Counted from the stretch's first letter, positions 32,670 to 40,067 are shown. The stretch is 64,000 nt of DNA from Nitrosospira sp. Nsp11 (GCF_900142705.1 NZ_FRBV01000002.1:310001-374000); one strand, 5' to 3'. Made by a program: numbers and translations. The notes: generated from the letters alone by a model not told the origin.

Positions 32670-34285
32670 TACGCTCTCCTTGCTTCTGCTGGCGATTGGG
32701 TAACATCAAGGTATGAATCAATCTCCCTCATGACCGCCGAGAGTTCCGTGATGGGCGCGAATTTCTTACGGAAACACACAAGTTCATGGCGGGCGAGGGC
32801 AACGAGAGCGGAGTTGCCGGACGGACCGGATGGCGAGCTGGCGCATGCCTTTACTGGTATCGGCCTTATTAGTGACTCTACGGGCTTCGGCGCATCAACT
32901 GGCTTAATTGCTGACGCTTGCTCAGCACGCACCTTTTCTTCAGCTTTTTTTTGCTCTTCAGCCCGGATGCTCGCACGCTCTTCTTCCAACTTCTTCGCTT
33001 CGTCGGCCTTATGCTGATCGATGCGATTTTTAACCAGCATTTGGAAGTCGTCTTCGGGCTTTTGGATAATCTGCTGGAGGTCCGGAAAAAGGAGTTCGTA
33101 ACCCTTAGAGTTTTCCTTGTGCCAGGCCAACTTCGCACGAACGTCCTTCGCGACCGAGTCAGCCGCTATTTTGGCGTTTGCAATCGCGGTATTTACCGAA
33201 TCATGCAAACTGGCCAAAGTTCGCTTGTTCCTTGCGGCGGCAATAAGGTCGGGTTGTTGAACAACAAGGCGGATAGGATGAATCTCTGCATCAAGGGTGG
33301 CGATGTGATCCGCAAATGCCGTCTTCGCCTTCCTGATAATGTCTTCCTTAATCTGCTCCTTACGCGCCTTTACCATCCTCTCCAGCATCAACCGAGTCTT
33401 ACGTGCCGTATCCGCATACAGAGCAACAGTACGGCGCATCTCGTCAACGTCAGCGGCTTGCGCGAGTGCGCTGGCTTCAGCTGCCTCAAGCGCATCCTGT
33501 GCCTTCTGGAGCGTCTTTACAGCGGCTTCAGCGTTCGCGAACCCCTGATCGTCAGTCGGCTCAAGATCGAGGCCATCCACGAACTCATTCAGTTTTTGGC
33601 CGAACAGATCAAGATTGGAAATAATGCTGATCTGGCCGGAAGTCTGGATGCTCAGGGAGGGTAGTTGCATTACGGCTTCGGCTTCGGGCTTCTCGGGCCG
33701 AACTGCCGGGATGTAATCTGCGAGGTCGCGGGCGAATTGATGCCAGCCCTGAATGATGCGCTCCCTTAACTCCATGTCTGGCTCATACCAGAAGTGCTTT
33801 GCTTCCAGCAGGTTTCCTTGGTCATCCCAATTGGATGCAAGAAATAGAACCTTCTCCGCGCCGGACACAAGGCACTGTTGCTCCATTTGGATGTGATACA
33901 TTTCATCCAGATCAGCTACAGTTTGCGCGGCGCGAATAGCGTCATTCAGGCGTTTGTGCTCATAAGCAATATGCTCGAGCATCGTTAAGCCATCGAAGCT
34001 CGCTGAATGTTTGGCCTCTGTTCCTGTGACTGGATACAGCGACTCGCCGACTATTTCTTCTGCCAGCGAACGCGCAAGATTCTCGAATCTATGCCCCTCG
34101 TCGAACCGACGCTGTGTGTGCGAATCAACCTCTGGCGCAATGCCTGTATGTAATTCATGAAGAAATTCTGAGCGAGTCTTGTATTTCGACACACCCATCA
34201 TCGCCGGGGCATCGGAGGCGTTCCAGTGTGTGCGGCGGTGAGCATGCCACTCGGGCGAGCCTTGCTCTAAGTCATGAACTTGCAT
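32669..34285 (-). CDS. YqaJ-type (lambda-exonuclease-like) recombinase nuclease with long coiled-coil tail
   Basis: A 538-residue protein. The first 200 residues are YqaJ-like: GSPEWHAHRRTHWNASDAPA, MMGVSKY, RFDEGHRFENLARSLAEE, ASFDGLT, YEHKRLN and YHIQMEQQCLV, giving the usual metal-binding Asp, Glu and Lys. The rest is a long helical region (about 230-450) with heptad-like Ala/Glu/Lys runs and a Pro/Ser-rich break. It should resect double-stranded ends for recombination with the annealing protein encoded just upstream. The tail is much longer than in lambda Exo (226 residues) and resembles DUF1351-type extensions. Confidence 0.8.
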   Translation of the reverse strand: MQVHDLEQGSPEWHAHRRTHWNASDAPAMMGVSKYKTRSEFLHELHTGIAPEVDSHTQRRFDEGHRFENLARSLAEEIVGESLYPVTGTEAKHSASFDGLTMLEHIAYEHKRLNDAIRAAQTVADLDEMYHIQMEQQCLVSGAEKVLFLASNWDDQGNLLEAKHFWYEPDMELRERIIQGWHQFARDLADYIPAVRPEKPEAEAVMQLPSLSIQTSGQISIISNLDLFGQKLNEFVDGLDLEPTDDQGFANAEAAVKTLQKAQDALEAAEASALAQAADVDEMRRTVALYADTARKTRLMLERMVKARKEQIKEDIIRKAKTAFADHIATLDAEIHPIRLVVQQPDLIAAARNKRTLASLHDSVNTAIANAKIAADSVAKDVRAKLAWHKENSKGYELLFPDLQQIIQKPEDDFQMLVKNRIDQHKADEAKKLEEERASIRAEEQKKAEEKVRAEQASAIKPVDAPKPVESLIRPIPVKACASSPSGPSGNSALVALARHELVCFRKKFAPITELSAVMREIDSYLDVTQSPAEARRA

Positions 34286-34286
34286 G

Positions 34287-35333
34287 TTATTTACCCTCCT
34301 GTGCTGGCGCCCAAGATGCTATTTCTACCTTCTGCTCATCTGTCAGCGTTTCCTTGGTTTGTATGGTCGCGATAAGGGCGTTCACAGCTTTCTTGCCGGA
34401 CTGGATGACTGCTTTCCAGCCTTCTTTCCGCTTCTCGAAACTATCTGCGGTACATACAGGCTTTCCGCCGCCATTACCTGCCGGGGAATCTCCTTGCTCA
34501 GCCTTGTTCTGCATAACGCTCTGCCAACTTGCCTCTCCGTCCTTGATCGCGCCGTAGATGCCGCGGAGTGTCACGATCTGCGCAGGAGAGCATTTTTCCA
34601 GACCATGCCCCAGGTAACCGGTCAGGTCGGTAGCGGTCACGCCAATTGCCGCGAACGCATCAACGATCTTCCGGCGCTCTGCATCGGGGTCCTTGGCTGC
34701 ATCATCCAGGCGAATGCGCTTGATGATTTCCTCTGCCTCGTCGCACAGATCGCCTGGGATAATGCGCAGCCCAATGGTGCGGATGGCTTTCGAAATCAGG
34801 GCGCCGCGCTTGTTGAGCAGGTCGTCATCGGTTCCGAGAATGGTGAACGTATCCTTGCCGTAGCTGTTCTTGCGTACGCTGATATACGAGCCGTCGCTGT
34901 TCGGCTTTGCGCGCTCGACGGTCTTGGAAACCCGTACGTCCAGCGGGTAGGTGATGTTTGCCTCAAGGTCGGTAACTGATACGCGGTGAACCTCTTTAAC
35001 CTCATCCTCGAAGATCATGGTCGTTTCAACCAGAACGTTCTTCATGCAGCGAAGAGCGACCTCAACAAAGCGGATACCCAGCCCCTCCACACCGTTACCG
35101 ATAGGCTTGATGTAGTAGGCGCTCTTGTTATTGGCAAACGAAGGTCGGCGGCATTCTTTGATGAGGTCTGTCCGCACCTGATCCCAATTGCGCGGGTTGC
35201 GCATAGCCATGATGTAACGTGATTCAATCATTGCCTTGGATTGAGCCGCCACAGCGGTTGATGCTGTCTCGACGACCGCCATTGTTTGACTTGTTCCGCC
35301 AAACTCCTGGCGGGTTGATAGGGCTGTGTTCAT
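34287..35333 (-). CDS. probable phage single-strand annealing/recombination protein
   Basis: A 348-residue protein with a conserved central part: SRYIMAMRNPRNWDQVRTDL, ECRRPSFANNKSAYYIKPIG, GLGIRFVEVALRCMKNV, and DLEANITYPLDVRVSKTVER. This family is common in phages directly before YqaJ nucleases and takes the place of RecT/Erf. The annealing role is inferred from position, not from a recognised motif. The last 80 residues are variable (GNGGGKP linker and a helical tail). Confidence 0.6.
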   Translation of the reverse strand: MNTALSTRQEFGGTSQTMAVVETASTAVAAQSKAMIESRYIMAMRNPRNWDQVRTDLIKECRRPSFANNKSAYYIKPIGNGVEGLGIRFVEVALRCMKNVLVETTMIFEDEVKEVHRVSVTDLEANITYPLDVRVSKTVERAKPNSDGSYISVRKNSYGKDTFTILGTDDDLLNKRGALISKAIRTIGLRIIPGDLCDEAEEIIKRIRLDDAAKDPDAERRKIVDAFAAIGVTATDLTGYLGHGLEKCSPAQIVTLRGIYGAIKDGEASWQSVMQNKAEQGDSPAGNGGGKPVCTADSFEKRKEGWKAVIQSGKKAVNALIATIQTKETLTDEQKVEIASWAPAQEGK

Positions 35334-35360
35334 TGTTTTTCTCCTTGTTGTTTTATTCTG

Positions 35361-35543
35361 TTATTGCGGGACTTCGACTCGCACATCAACCCGCGCAAGT
35401 TCCATCTTGAAAACCATCTCAGAGTTGGCGAGATCGGTAATCACGCCGACCATCTGCCCGTCATAAGGCAACTCACTTTGAGCAAGAAGCGTCCGCGCCT
35501 TCTGCATCGCGTTTACCGCTTCGCTGATTTGTCTTGCATTCAT
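35361..35543 (-). CDS. phage hypothetical protein
   Basis: A 60-residue protein: a helical start (ARQISEAVNAMQKARTLLAQ) and a beta end (VFKMELARVDVRVEVP). No family is recognised. It lies 28 bases upstream of the annealing gene on the same strand. Confidence 0.55.
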   Translation of the reverse strand: MNARQISEAVNAMQKARTLLAQSELPYDGQMVGVITDLANSEMVFKMELARVDVRVEVPQ

Positions 35544-35558
35544 GACTGTTCCTCTAAT

Positions 35559-35831
35559 TTAATGTCTGTTCTTTGTGTGCGCGTCGGCGACTTGCCCGGA
35601 AATGCGAGTGATTTCGTTCATAACCGCATCAGCCCCATCCTGGTCTAAAGCCGCATACATACTCCCGGCAGGCGCTGCAAGCAGAGCGGCATAAAAAATT
35701 ACGCTCAATTCGGGACCCATTGCGCAACTGAGCGGATTAAGGACGTCACAGGAAAGTTGCTTGCCCAGTTCGTGGCCGAGCTTGAATACGTCCTGCTCAT
35801 TTTTTAAGTCGTAATTCTCAAGACTAATCAC
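35559..35831 (-). CDS. phage hypothetical protein
   Basis: A 90-residue protein with a hydrophobic Ala/Ser segment in the middle (ELSVIFYAALLAAPAGSMYA) and no signal peptide. No family is recognised. It overlaps the preceding gene by four bases. Confidence 0.5.
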   Translation of the reverse strand: MISLENYDLKNEQDVFKLGHELGKQLSCDVLNPLSCAMGPELSVIFYAALLAAPAGSMYAALDQDGADAVMNEITRISGQVADAHTKNRH

Positions 35832-36127
35832 TCGTTCGCCTCCTTAAATTTGCCCGCAGCCAAATCAATCGCGTCCCTGAAAGACGCATCAATCGTGCGT
35901 TGACCGTCGCAGATAATCACGTGATGGCCTATCGTTGTTTTGGTCGGCTCAACGTACTCGTACTCATCGCAATACTCGCCGAACCAGTCGAGCCGCTGCG
36001 TATCCGTCATTTCAAGCGGAGCGGGGCGCTTTTCTACCAACTCGAACCGGCTGCGCTGCGATAGAATCGTTTCATCGCTGGCCTCTGCCGCCCTCGTGTG
36101 CCAGTTGAGGGCTTCTAGAGCGCTCAC
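35828..36127 (-). CDS. phage hypothetical protein
   Basis: About 99 residues from GTG 36127, which overlaps the stop of the previous gene as GTGA; an ATG at 36163 is also open. The product is acidic, with DTQRLDWFGEYCDEYEYVEP followed by a beta region (IGHHVIICDGQRTIDASFRD). The TDxQRLDWL/F start of this core is common in phage proteins of unknown function. Confidence 0.55.
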   Translation of the reverse strand: MSALEALNWHTRAAEASDETILSQRSRFELVEKRPAPLEMTDTQRLDWFGEYCDEYEYVEPTKTTIGHHVIICDGQRTIDASFRDAIDLAAGKFKEANE

Positions 36128-36342
36128 GATTGAGCCGGCTCTGATGAGGAACCTGCATTCCAACGACGCGCCACTTCTTCAGCCAACTTTGAAGATTCGT
36201 AGCTTTCTCCAAAATGGATTGACTTGTCGCCGATGGTGAGAACCGCGCCCCCGCCATAGCCATATCCGTCGCCGCTGCCTACGGGCAAGAAGCCGACCAC
36301 AGCCACGGCCTTTTTCATCTTTTTTTCCTTTTCAGTTTCCAT
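36124..36342 (-). CDS. phage hypothetical protein
   Basis: A 72-residue protein from ATG 36342 with ribosome site GGAGGGG. The core VGFLPVGSGDGYGYGGGAVL, then SIHFGESYESSKLAEEVARR, is glycine-rich with a helical end. No family is recognised. The frame runs further upstream, but without a ribosome site. Confidence 0.55.
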   Translation of the reverse strand: METEKEKKMKKAVAVVGFLPVGSGDGYGYGGGAVLTIGDKSIHFGESYESSKLAEEVARRWNAGSSSEPAQS

Positions 36343-36461
36343 CTTCCCCTCCTGTAGTAACTGGTAGAGTGTGGCCGGCACTGACTTCTTCCGGCTTGTC
36401 GGCGTTACAAGGTACGGTTGCGACCCGTTTGTCCTATCCGACCGAGGTTCCTTCTGTCCCA

Positions 36462-36602
36462 TCAGCCTGGGCATTCACACTCTTCGGGAACGACTCTCAG
36501 GGTTCCAACAGCGATGCCTGGTAGTTGGATGTACCAGGTAGCAATGCAACGCCACCTGAAAGCCGCTTCCGAAGAAGCCTGTTTCCAGGCTAATCTTCCC
36601 AA
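36462..36602 (-). CDS. possible short phage protein with TTG start
   Basis: About 46 residues from TTG 36602, 8 bases after AGGA and overlapping the upstream gene by 13 bases. Text LAWKQASSEAAFRWRCIATW and VGTLRVVPEECE looks protein-like. Other start codons upstream in this frame would overlap the neighbour more. The call is tentative. Confidence 0.35.
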   Translation of the reverse strand: MGRLAWKQASSEAAFRWRCIATWYIQLPGIAVGTLRVVPEECECPG

Positions 36603-36907
36603 GTATCCCGATCCTGATTCGCTGCGACCGCTCCGAACAAGAGCCCTGTGGCAACCGATAGCGCGAACCATGTTCCAACGAAAAACAGTGATTCAATCAG
36701 CATGATTTTTTCCTGTTTATTTCTTAACGCAAGAATGCTTGCTCTAACTCGGTCCAGCACATCCGCGCCAGCAAGCTCCAACTTGATCTGCTTCGCCACC
36801 TGCTCGCAGACCGCTCTACTCTCGAAGTCATGAGTCATTACGCTCACAGCCTTGACTCCACCTTGAAGGTGAATGGTTGTAATTACAGCAATCAGAATCC
36901 AACTCAC
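36590..36907 (-). CDS. phage membrane protein
   Basis: About 105 residues from GTG 36907, six bases after GGAG. It begins SWILIAVITTIHLQGG, a signal or anchor helix, followed by SVMTHDFESRAVCEQVAKQI, a pattern of small exported phage proteins with one Cys. Residues about 65-90 form a second membrane helix (LFFVGTWFALSVATGLLFGA) and the end is polar. An ATG before the second helix could start a separate short product. Confidence 0.5.
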   Translation of the reverse strand: MSWILIAVITTIHLQGGVKAVSVMTHDFESRAVCEQVAKQIKLELAGADVLDRVRASILALRNKQEKIMLIESLFFVGTWFALSVATGLLFGAVAANQDRDTWED

Positions 36908-37050
36908 GGCTATCTCCTTATTCGTTGCCGTCTCTCCGGCTGTCACGCATTCCGATGGCGGCCCAAACGTGGGTTTTCGGCAGCGTTTACCTGATTCCTG
37001 TCGGCCATCCGTCCGCAGTTATAGGGGTCATGCGGCAAAGCTTCGTAGCC

Positions 37051-37218
37051 CTAGCTCCTACGCTTTCGCGTTTCGATGCATTTCAGCATCTCATCAGGGG
37101 CGCCGGATTCTTTCCGTCCGGCGTAAGTCATGCATTGGTTGCAACCCGGAGCGATTGGTAGACATTTATAGGGACCGTCTTGAACCGCCGCAAAACCATC
37201 CAGTCCCGGTAAACACAC
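37051..37218 (-). CDS. possible 55-residue cysteine-containing phage protein
   Basis: A GTG-started frame with AAGGG 10 bases upstream. It has five cysteines, four in two pairs (YKCLPIAPGCNQC and LKC), which could form a small zinc knuckle, and a basic end (ETRKRRS). It fills part of the otherwise empty 36908-37341 stretch on the operon strand. The same frame continues after the stop with protein-like text (GYEALPHDPYNCGRM), so it may be a broken longer gene. No other feature is seen in this stretch. Confidence 0.3.
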   Translation of the reverse strand: MCLPGLDGFAAVQDGPYKCLPIAPGCNQCMTYAGRKESGAPDEMLKCIETRKRRS

Positions 37219-37341
37219 TCTAAAAATGCCCTTACCGGGGCTGCCTGTCTTTCCAGGCTGTCAGCGGCTCTAATTTTCTCCGCACGCCACCGCAGTTAAG
37301 GATTGCGGCTCCTGGGACAGAAATGGGTTGAATAACGCCCC

Positions 37342-37551
37342 TTATTCCTTGCTTTGCTCATCAGTACCGGAAGCAACACTATCCGGCCACAGATGACCTT
37401 CTATTCCGCACAGTGCCTTTGCATATTCAAGGAGATCAGAGGAGGGAACTCTTGTGAGCGGCATGTCATCCCGGTAGATGACAACCTCGGTTCCTTCCTG
37501 CACGAACTGAGTTCCTTTACCTGCAACAAAATTAACAGGAGCGATATTCAT
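37342..37551 (-). CDS. first gene of the leftward early operon, hypothetical
   Basis: A 69-residue protein: beta-rich start (APVNFVAGKGTQFVQEGTEV) then a helix with LLEYAKALCGIEGHLW. No family is recognised. Its ATG shares the bases CATG (37549-37552) with the ATG of the divergent DUF1508 gene, and its ribosome site AAAAGGT lies inside that gene. It is the first leftward gene downstream of the pL-like promoter, the position of N in lambda, but it is not arginine-rich and no N-like function is claimed. Confidence 0.6.
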   Translation of the reverse strand: MNIAPVNFVAGKGTQFVQEGTEVVIYRDDMPLTRVPSSDLLEYAKALCGIEGHLWPDSVASGTDEQSKE

Positions 37552-37744
37552 GTATTTTTACCTTTTCAAAAGTGACAAAAACAGTCAGTGGTACTGGAGG
37601 CTCAACGCTGATAACCATAAAACTATTGCTGATGGATCAGAGGGTTACCACAACAAACAAGACGCTTTGCATGGCATCAACCTGGTTAAGTCGCTTGCGT
37701 CCACATCACCTATTCTCGATAGCTCGCTGAAAAGTTGGGTGTAA
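37550..37744 (+). CDS. DUF1508 (YegP-like) protein
   Basis: A 64-residue single-repeat DUF1508 protein: FYLFKSDKNSQWYWRLNADN, HKTIADGSEGYHNKQDALHG, INLVKS. The family is small, cytoplasmic and of unknown function, with the conserved W-x-W-R-L-x-A-x-N and G-x-x-x-K-x-D pattern. The ribosome site AGGAG (37538-37542) lies inside the opposite gene. It is followed by its own terminator. The pL transcript would run antisense across it. Confidence 0.75.
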   Translation: MYFYLFKSDKNSQWYWRLNADNHKTIADGSEGYHNKQDALHGINLVKSLASTSPILDSSLKSWV

Positions 37745-37767
37745 GCAAGCTCCGCCTTCTGTTCCTC

Positions 37768-37787
37768 ACCCGCTTCGGCGGGTTTTT
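37768..37787 (+). terminator. rho-independent terminator of the DUF1508 gene
   Basis: ACCCGC-TTCG-GCGGGT (37768-37783) followed by TTTT. It stands 24 bases after the DUF1508 stop. Confidence 0.75.
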
Positions 37788-37860
37788 CATTTCTGCTACA
37801 ACCTTCCCGCGCTTGACGACTCATGGAAGGCAATTCGTTTTGTTCGTGAGGCATGGGAGA

Positions 37861-37889
37861 ATCTTAGCAAACTAAGATACATGAGTCAA
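37861..37889 (-). promoter_or_regulatory. leftward early promoter (pL-like)
   Basis: On the minus strand TTGACT (37889-37884), a 17-base spacer and TAAGAT (37866-37861) form a near-ideal sigma-70 promoter. The operator at 37862-37877 covers the spacer and the -10 box; its right half-site CTAAGA overlaps the -10 box. It would drive the recombination-integration operon. Confidence 0.75.
37862..37877. promoter_or_regulatory. repressor operator OL1
   Basis: TCTTAG-CAAA-CTAAGA, a perfect palindrome with a 4-base centre. It is the same pattern as the sites before the Cro-like gene, so CI/Cro binding is inferred. Confidence 0.75.
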
Positions 37890-37895
37890 GAGAAA

Positions 37896-37911
37896 TATTA
37901 GTGCACTAAGA
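37896..37911. promoter_or_regulatory. repressor operator OL2
   Basis: TATTAG-TGCA-CTAAGA, one mismatch from the palindrome, centred 34 bases from OL1. It also covers the region just upstream of a possible rightward -10 (TACAAT, 37920-37925), so it may repress the gene at 37958 as well. Confidence 0.7.
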
Positions 37912-37957
37912 TCATTCTGCTACAATAGTCCCATGATGTTTAGAAGGGGCTTATGGG

Positions 37958-38254
37958 ATGGATCAGGAAATTGCCGAGGACAAGCAGATGCAGAAACAGG
38001 CAGTTCGATTAGTTATGATCGAATGGAAAGACAGTAGACGAGTGATTGATGGCTGGTCCGGGTTGGCCGAGATAGGAAAACAGAACTGCTGCGATTGTGT
38101 GTCAGTCGGATTTTTGATCCAGGATGACGAAAACGTGAAGGTGCTCGTGGCGAATGTCGCGGACGTGGAGTTCGATATGCAGGCGACAGCGGGAATCGTA
38201 ATACCCACTGGCGCCGTTACTGCTATAAAGCCCCTGGTTGAGCGCTTAACTTAA
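37958..38254 (+). CDS. hypothetical protein beside the leftward operators
   Basis: A 98-residue acidic protein with a short helical start, GWSGLAEIGKQNCCDCVSVG containing three cysteines (CCDC), then a beta region. The ATG is seven bases after AAGGGG. A possible promoter (TACAAT -10) is overlapped by OL2, so expression may be under CI control. No family is recognised. Confidence 0.55.
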   Translation: MDQEIAEDKQMQKQAVRLVMIEWKDSRRVIDGWSGLAEIGKQNCCDCVSVGFLIQDDENVKVLVANVADVEFDMQATAGIVIPTGAVTAIKPLVERLT

Positions 38255-38282
38255 TTGAGGTGAAATATGGAAAACAATGTAA

Positions 38283-38519
38283 TTATTGAGTGGCTTGAAG
38301 GCGCGCCAGTGACGCCTGAATGCTTGAAATCACTTTCTGGGCAATTTCGGGATGAATCGAAAACATCATTGGAGTTGGTATGGGTAGAGCCTCCACAGTC
38401 GTTGCTACCGATAACTGAAGAAGCACGCAGCCTTTCTCAAAATCAACTGCGCCACGGCTAGTCACAACATATAGCAAATCATCGCTATTTATCTTTTCAT
38501 ACGTTACATTCTGAGACAT
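38283..38519 (-). CDS. last gene of the cI-linked cassette, hypothetical
   Basis: A 78-residue protein: LLYVVTSRGAVDFEKGCVLL, a strand-rich core, then EIAQKVISSIQASLARL helix. Ribosome site GAGGGA is present. A plus-strand frame (38267-38461) with its own good ribosome site TTGAGGTGA lies fully antisense; this minus-strand gene is preferred because its composition is more protein-like, but both cannot be judged by eye. Confidence 0.5.
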   Translation of the reverse strand: MSQNVTYEKINSDDLLYVVTSRGAVDFEKGCVLLQLSVATTVEALPIPTPMMFSIHPEIAQKVISSIQASLARLQATQ

Positions 38520-38541
38520 TTTGATTCCCTCGTTCGTGAAG

Positions 38542-38600
38542 TTGTAATGCGGAATGGCCGCTCACCTGCCTACCAGGTGTGGCCGCTTCCCATATTACAA
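38542..38600. repeat. long imperfect hairpin
   Basis: TGTAAT (38543-38548) pairs with ATTACA (38594-38599), and inside CACCTG pairs with CAGGTG around CCTAC; GGAATGGCC and GGCCGCTTCC pair partly. It lies between two genes of the cI-linked cassette and may be a terminator-like or mRNA-processing structure. Confidence 0.45.
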
Positions 38601-38654
38601 ATTAAGGGAAATCATGATATTGGACTAACGTACACCAGAACTTGAGTGGGGGTA

Positions 38655-38888
38655 TTAATTCCTCTTTCCGGTCCTGGCATTCGAATGATTACCCGGCGCT
38701 ATCGTGCGCTTCCGGTTCTCCGTAGCAACATGCAGCAAATGCAGTTCTCGTCGCGCCATTTCGGTGAGCCTCAGCAACTCGTCCGTTTTAACCTTTAATT
38801 CAGATCGCTTTCCGACAGTCGGCAGCTCGCGCACTATCTTGTCGATAGCGTCCAAGTTGGCAAGGAGGCGGGTTGTTGATTCGTCCAT
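38655..38888 (-). CDS. small coiled-coil protein of the cI-linked cassette
   Basis: A 77-residue, mainly helical protein (LLANLDAIDKIVRELPTVGK, LLRLTEMARRELHLLHVA) with a basic tail (RTGKRN). No family is recognised. It starts 10 bases after the nuclease gene on the same strand. Confidence 0.55.
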   Translation of the reverse strand: MDESTTRLLANLDAIDKIVRELPTVGKRSELKVKTDELLRLTEMARRELHLLHVATENRKRTIAPGNHSNARTGKRN

Positions 38889-38897
38889 AGCGGCAGG

Positions 38898-39347
38898 TTA
38901 AACGTACTGCACTACTCGAGATAAAGTATGACGTCTCATTTTTCGGAATTCCCATGGTGGGATAGGGGAGGGCTCGGACCATAAACCGCGCTTTTCTACC
39001 TTTGCGCCATGCTCCAGAACATATAGATCGTGATCCTTGGCGTATTGCCGATATACCCAGGCCATACCTCGGCTGACCTGCTCAGCGTTGGCGTCAACGC
39101 CATCACACTTGATCCGGGCAACCGTTCGTTTATACCGATCTTTTGCTTGAGGCTTCACCTCTGCCTGTTTGCCGAAGCAAAGATCAGAAAGTGATTGCTT
39201 GGAGCGTGTGCCAAACGCCTGACGTTTCTCGGGTGCGTCAATCTCAGCGAGGCGGATCTTGATCTGCTGTTTATCCGGAGTCAAAACGGTGAGCGTATCA
39301 CCATCGGAAATGCCGATTACGGTAGCGAGGAAGGCGGCAAGGAGCAC
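38898..39347 (-). CDS. staphylococcal-nuclease-like protein (SNase domain)
   Basis: A 149-residue SNase/thermonuclease. The domain has ISDGDTLTVLTPDKQQIKIR, LAEIDAPEKRQAFGTRSKQS, AKDRYKRTVARI and WSEPSPIPPWEFR; the catalytic Arg-Glu-Arg set corresponds to R in IRLAEIDAPE, the nearby Glu and R in YKRTVA. Relatives are exported and cleave DNA and RNA with calcium. The N-terminus here (VLLAAFLA) is a very short hydrophobic stretch, so export is uncertain. The GTG start lies seven bases after the stop of the chimeric gene, so the two are likely co-expressed. Confidence 0.8.
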   Translation of the reverse strand: MLLAAFLATVIGISDGDTLTVLTPDKQQIKIRLAEIDAPEKRQAFGTRSKQSLSDLCFGKQAEVKPQAKDRYKRTVARIKCDGVDANAEQVSRGMAWVYRQYAKDHDLYVLEHGAKVEKRGLWSEPSPIPPWEFRKMRRHTLSRVVQYV

Positions 39348-39353
39348 AGTGGC

Positions 39354-40067
39354 TCACTTCTGAGAAGGTTTATCGAGTTCTCCATGAAACTCGACATAAC
39401 CAGGAAGCTCGCTTGATGGAGTGGTCGCCTCCGGCATTATTGCTCGAACCCGACGCACAACCTCTTTAAAGCGGGCATCATAGGATTTTTCAATCCATTT
39501 CGGGTTATTCCGCAAGATTTCGTCCTGTCTTAGAGCCTCATCCCATGCACCAGGATCGTTTGCCTCCCAATGAGTAATGTAGTGGTTGCGGTTTTTTGCT
39601 TGAGCAACCTGTTCTTCGACGCTTGGTTTAGTTTGAGAATTGGTCTTTGTTGTTTTCTTCCCGCACACCGCGTGGAATACGCTTTCTCCTACAGAGCCTG
39701 GCATTATTGCGGACTTGCCTTCGCTTTCGCTTTTGGGTGTGGCGCGGTCTGCAACCTTTCCTTTGCCGTCTGTTTCTGAATAAAAAACCAGTTCTTTAAG
39801 GATGCTCGTCCTTTTTGGGCAGTCTATTATCGATAGTGATTTCGTCGAGAAATACGTGATTCCAATCGCATTCTTCTGGATGTTGGCATAATTTATCAGT
39901 TGCCAAAACTCAAAACGATTTTTTTCCTTGATCATGGATGGTTCGTGTACAAAATACATATCGTCATCATAGGAACTCGTTATGTAGATCCATTCCGATG
40001 ATGGATTGCTCGACGCAGAATGCGGCCACATCATAAATATGACGAGGGCTGCCGCCACTTTTAACAT
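39354..40067 (-). CDS. exported surface-adhesin-E-like protein fused to a scaffold-derived segment
   Basis: A 237-residue protein from ATG 40067 (ribosome site GAGGGA; an upstream ATG at 40109 would bury the signal). A signal peptide MLKVAAALVIFMMWPHSASS is followed by an SA-E-like domain (about 25-136): WIYITSSYDDDMYFVHEPSM, FEFWQLINYAN, YFSTKSLSIIDC, VFYSE, IMPGSVGESVFHAVC. Residues 149-217 match the phage scaffold protein (residues 183-251 counted from 59282) at 46 of 69 positions, including THWE-NDP-AWDEA, QDEILRN and RRVRAIMP. It is the third gene after cI on the repressor strand and should be made in the lysogen. The role is unknown; interference with superinfecting phage is a hypothesis. 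Confidence 0.75.
   Translation of the reverse strand: MLKVAAALVIFMMWPHSASSNPSSEWIYITSSYDDDMYFVHEPSMIKEKNRFEFWQLINYANIQKNAIGITYFSTKSLSIIDCPKRTSILKELVFYSETDGKGKVADRATPKSESEGKSAIMPGSVGESVFHAVCGKKTTKTNSQTKPSVEEQVAQAKNRNHYITHWEANDPGAWDEALRQDEILRNNPKWIEKSYDARFKEVVRRVRAIMPEATTPSSELPGYVEFHGELDKPSQK

Noticed and set aside
32918-33664. 248-codon plus-strand frame
   Set aside because: Antisense to the coiled-coil tail of the YqaJ-type protein; composition follows the complementary codons.
37645-37854. 69-codon minus-strand frame beside the leftward promoter
   Set aside because: It is antisense to the DUF1508 gene and its terminator and lies where the pL transcript starts, without a ribosome site.
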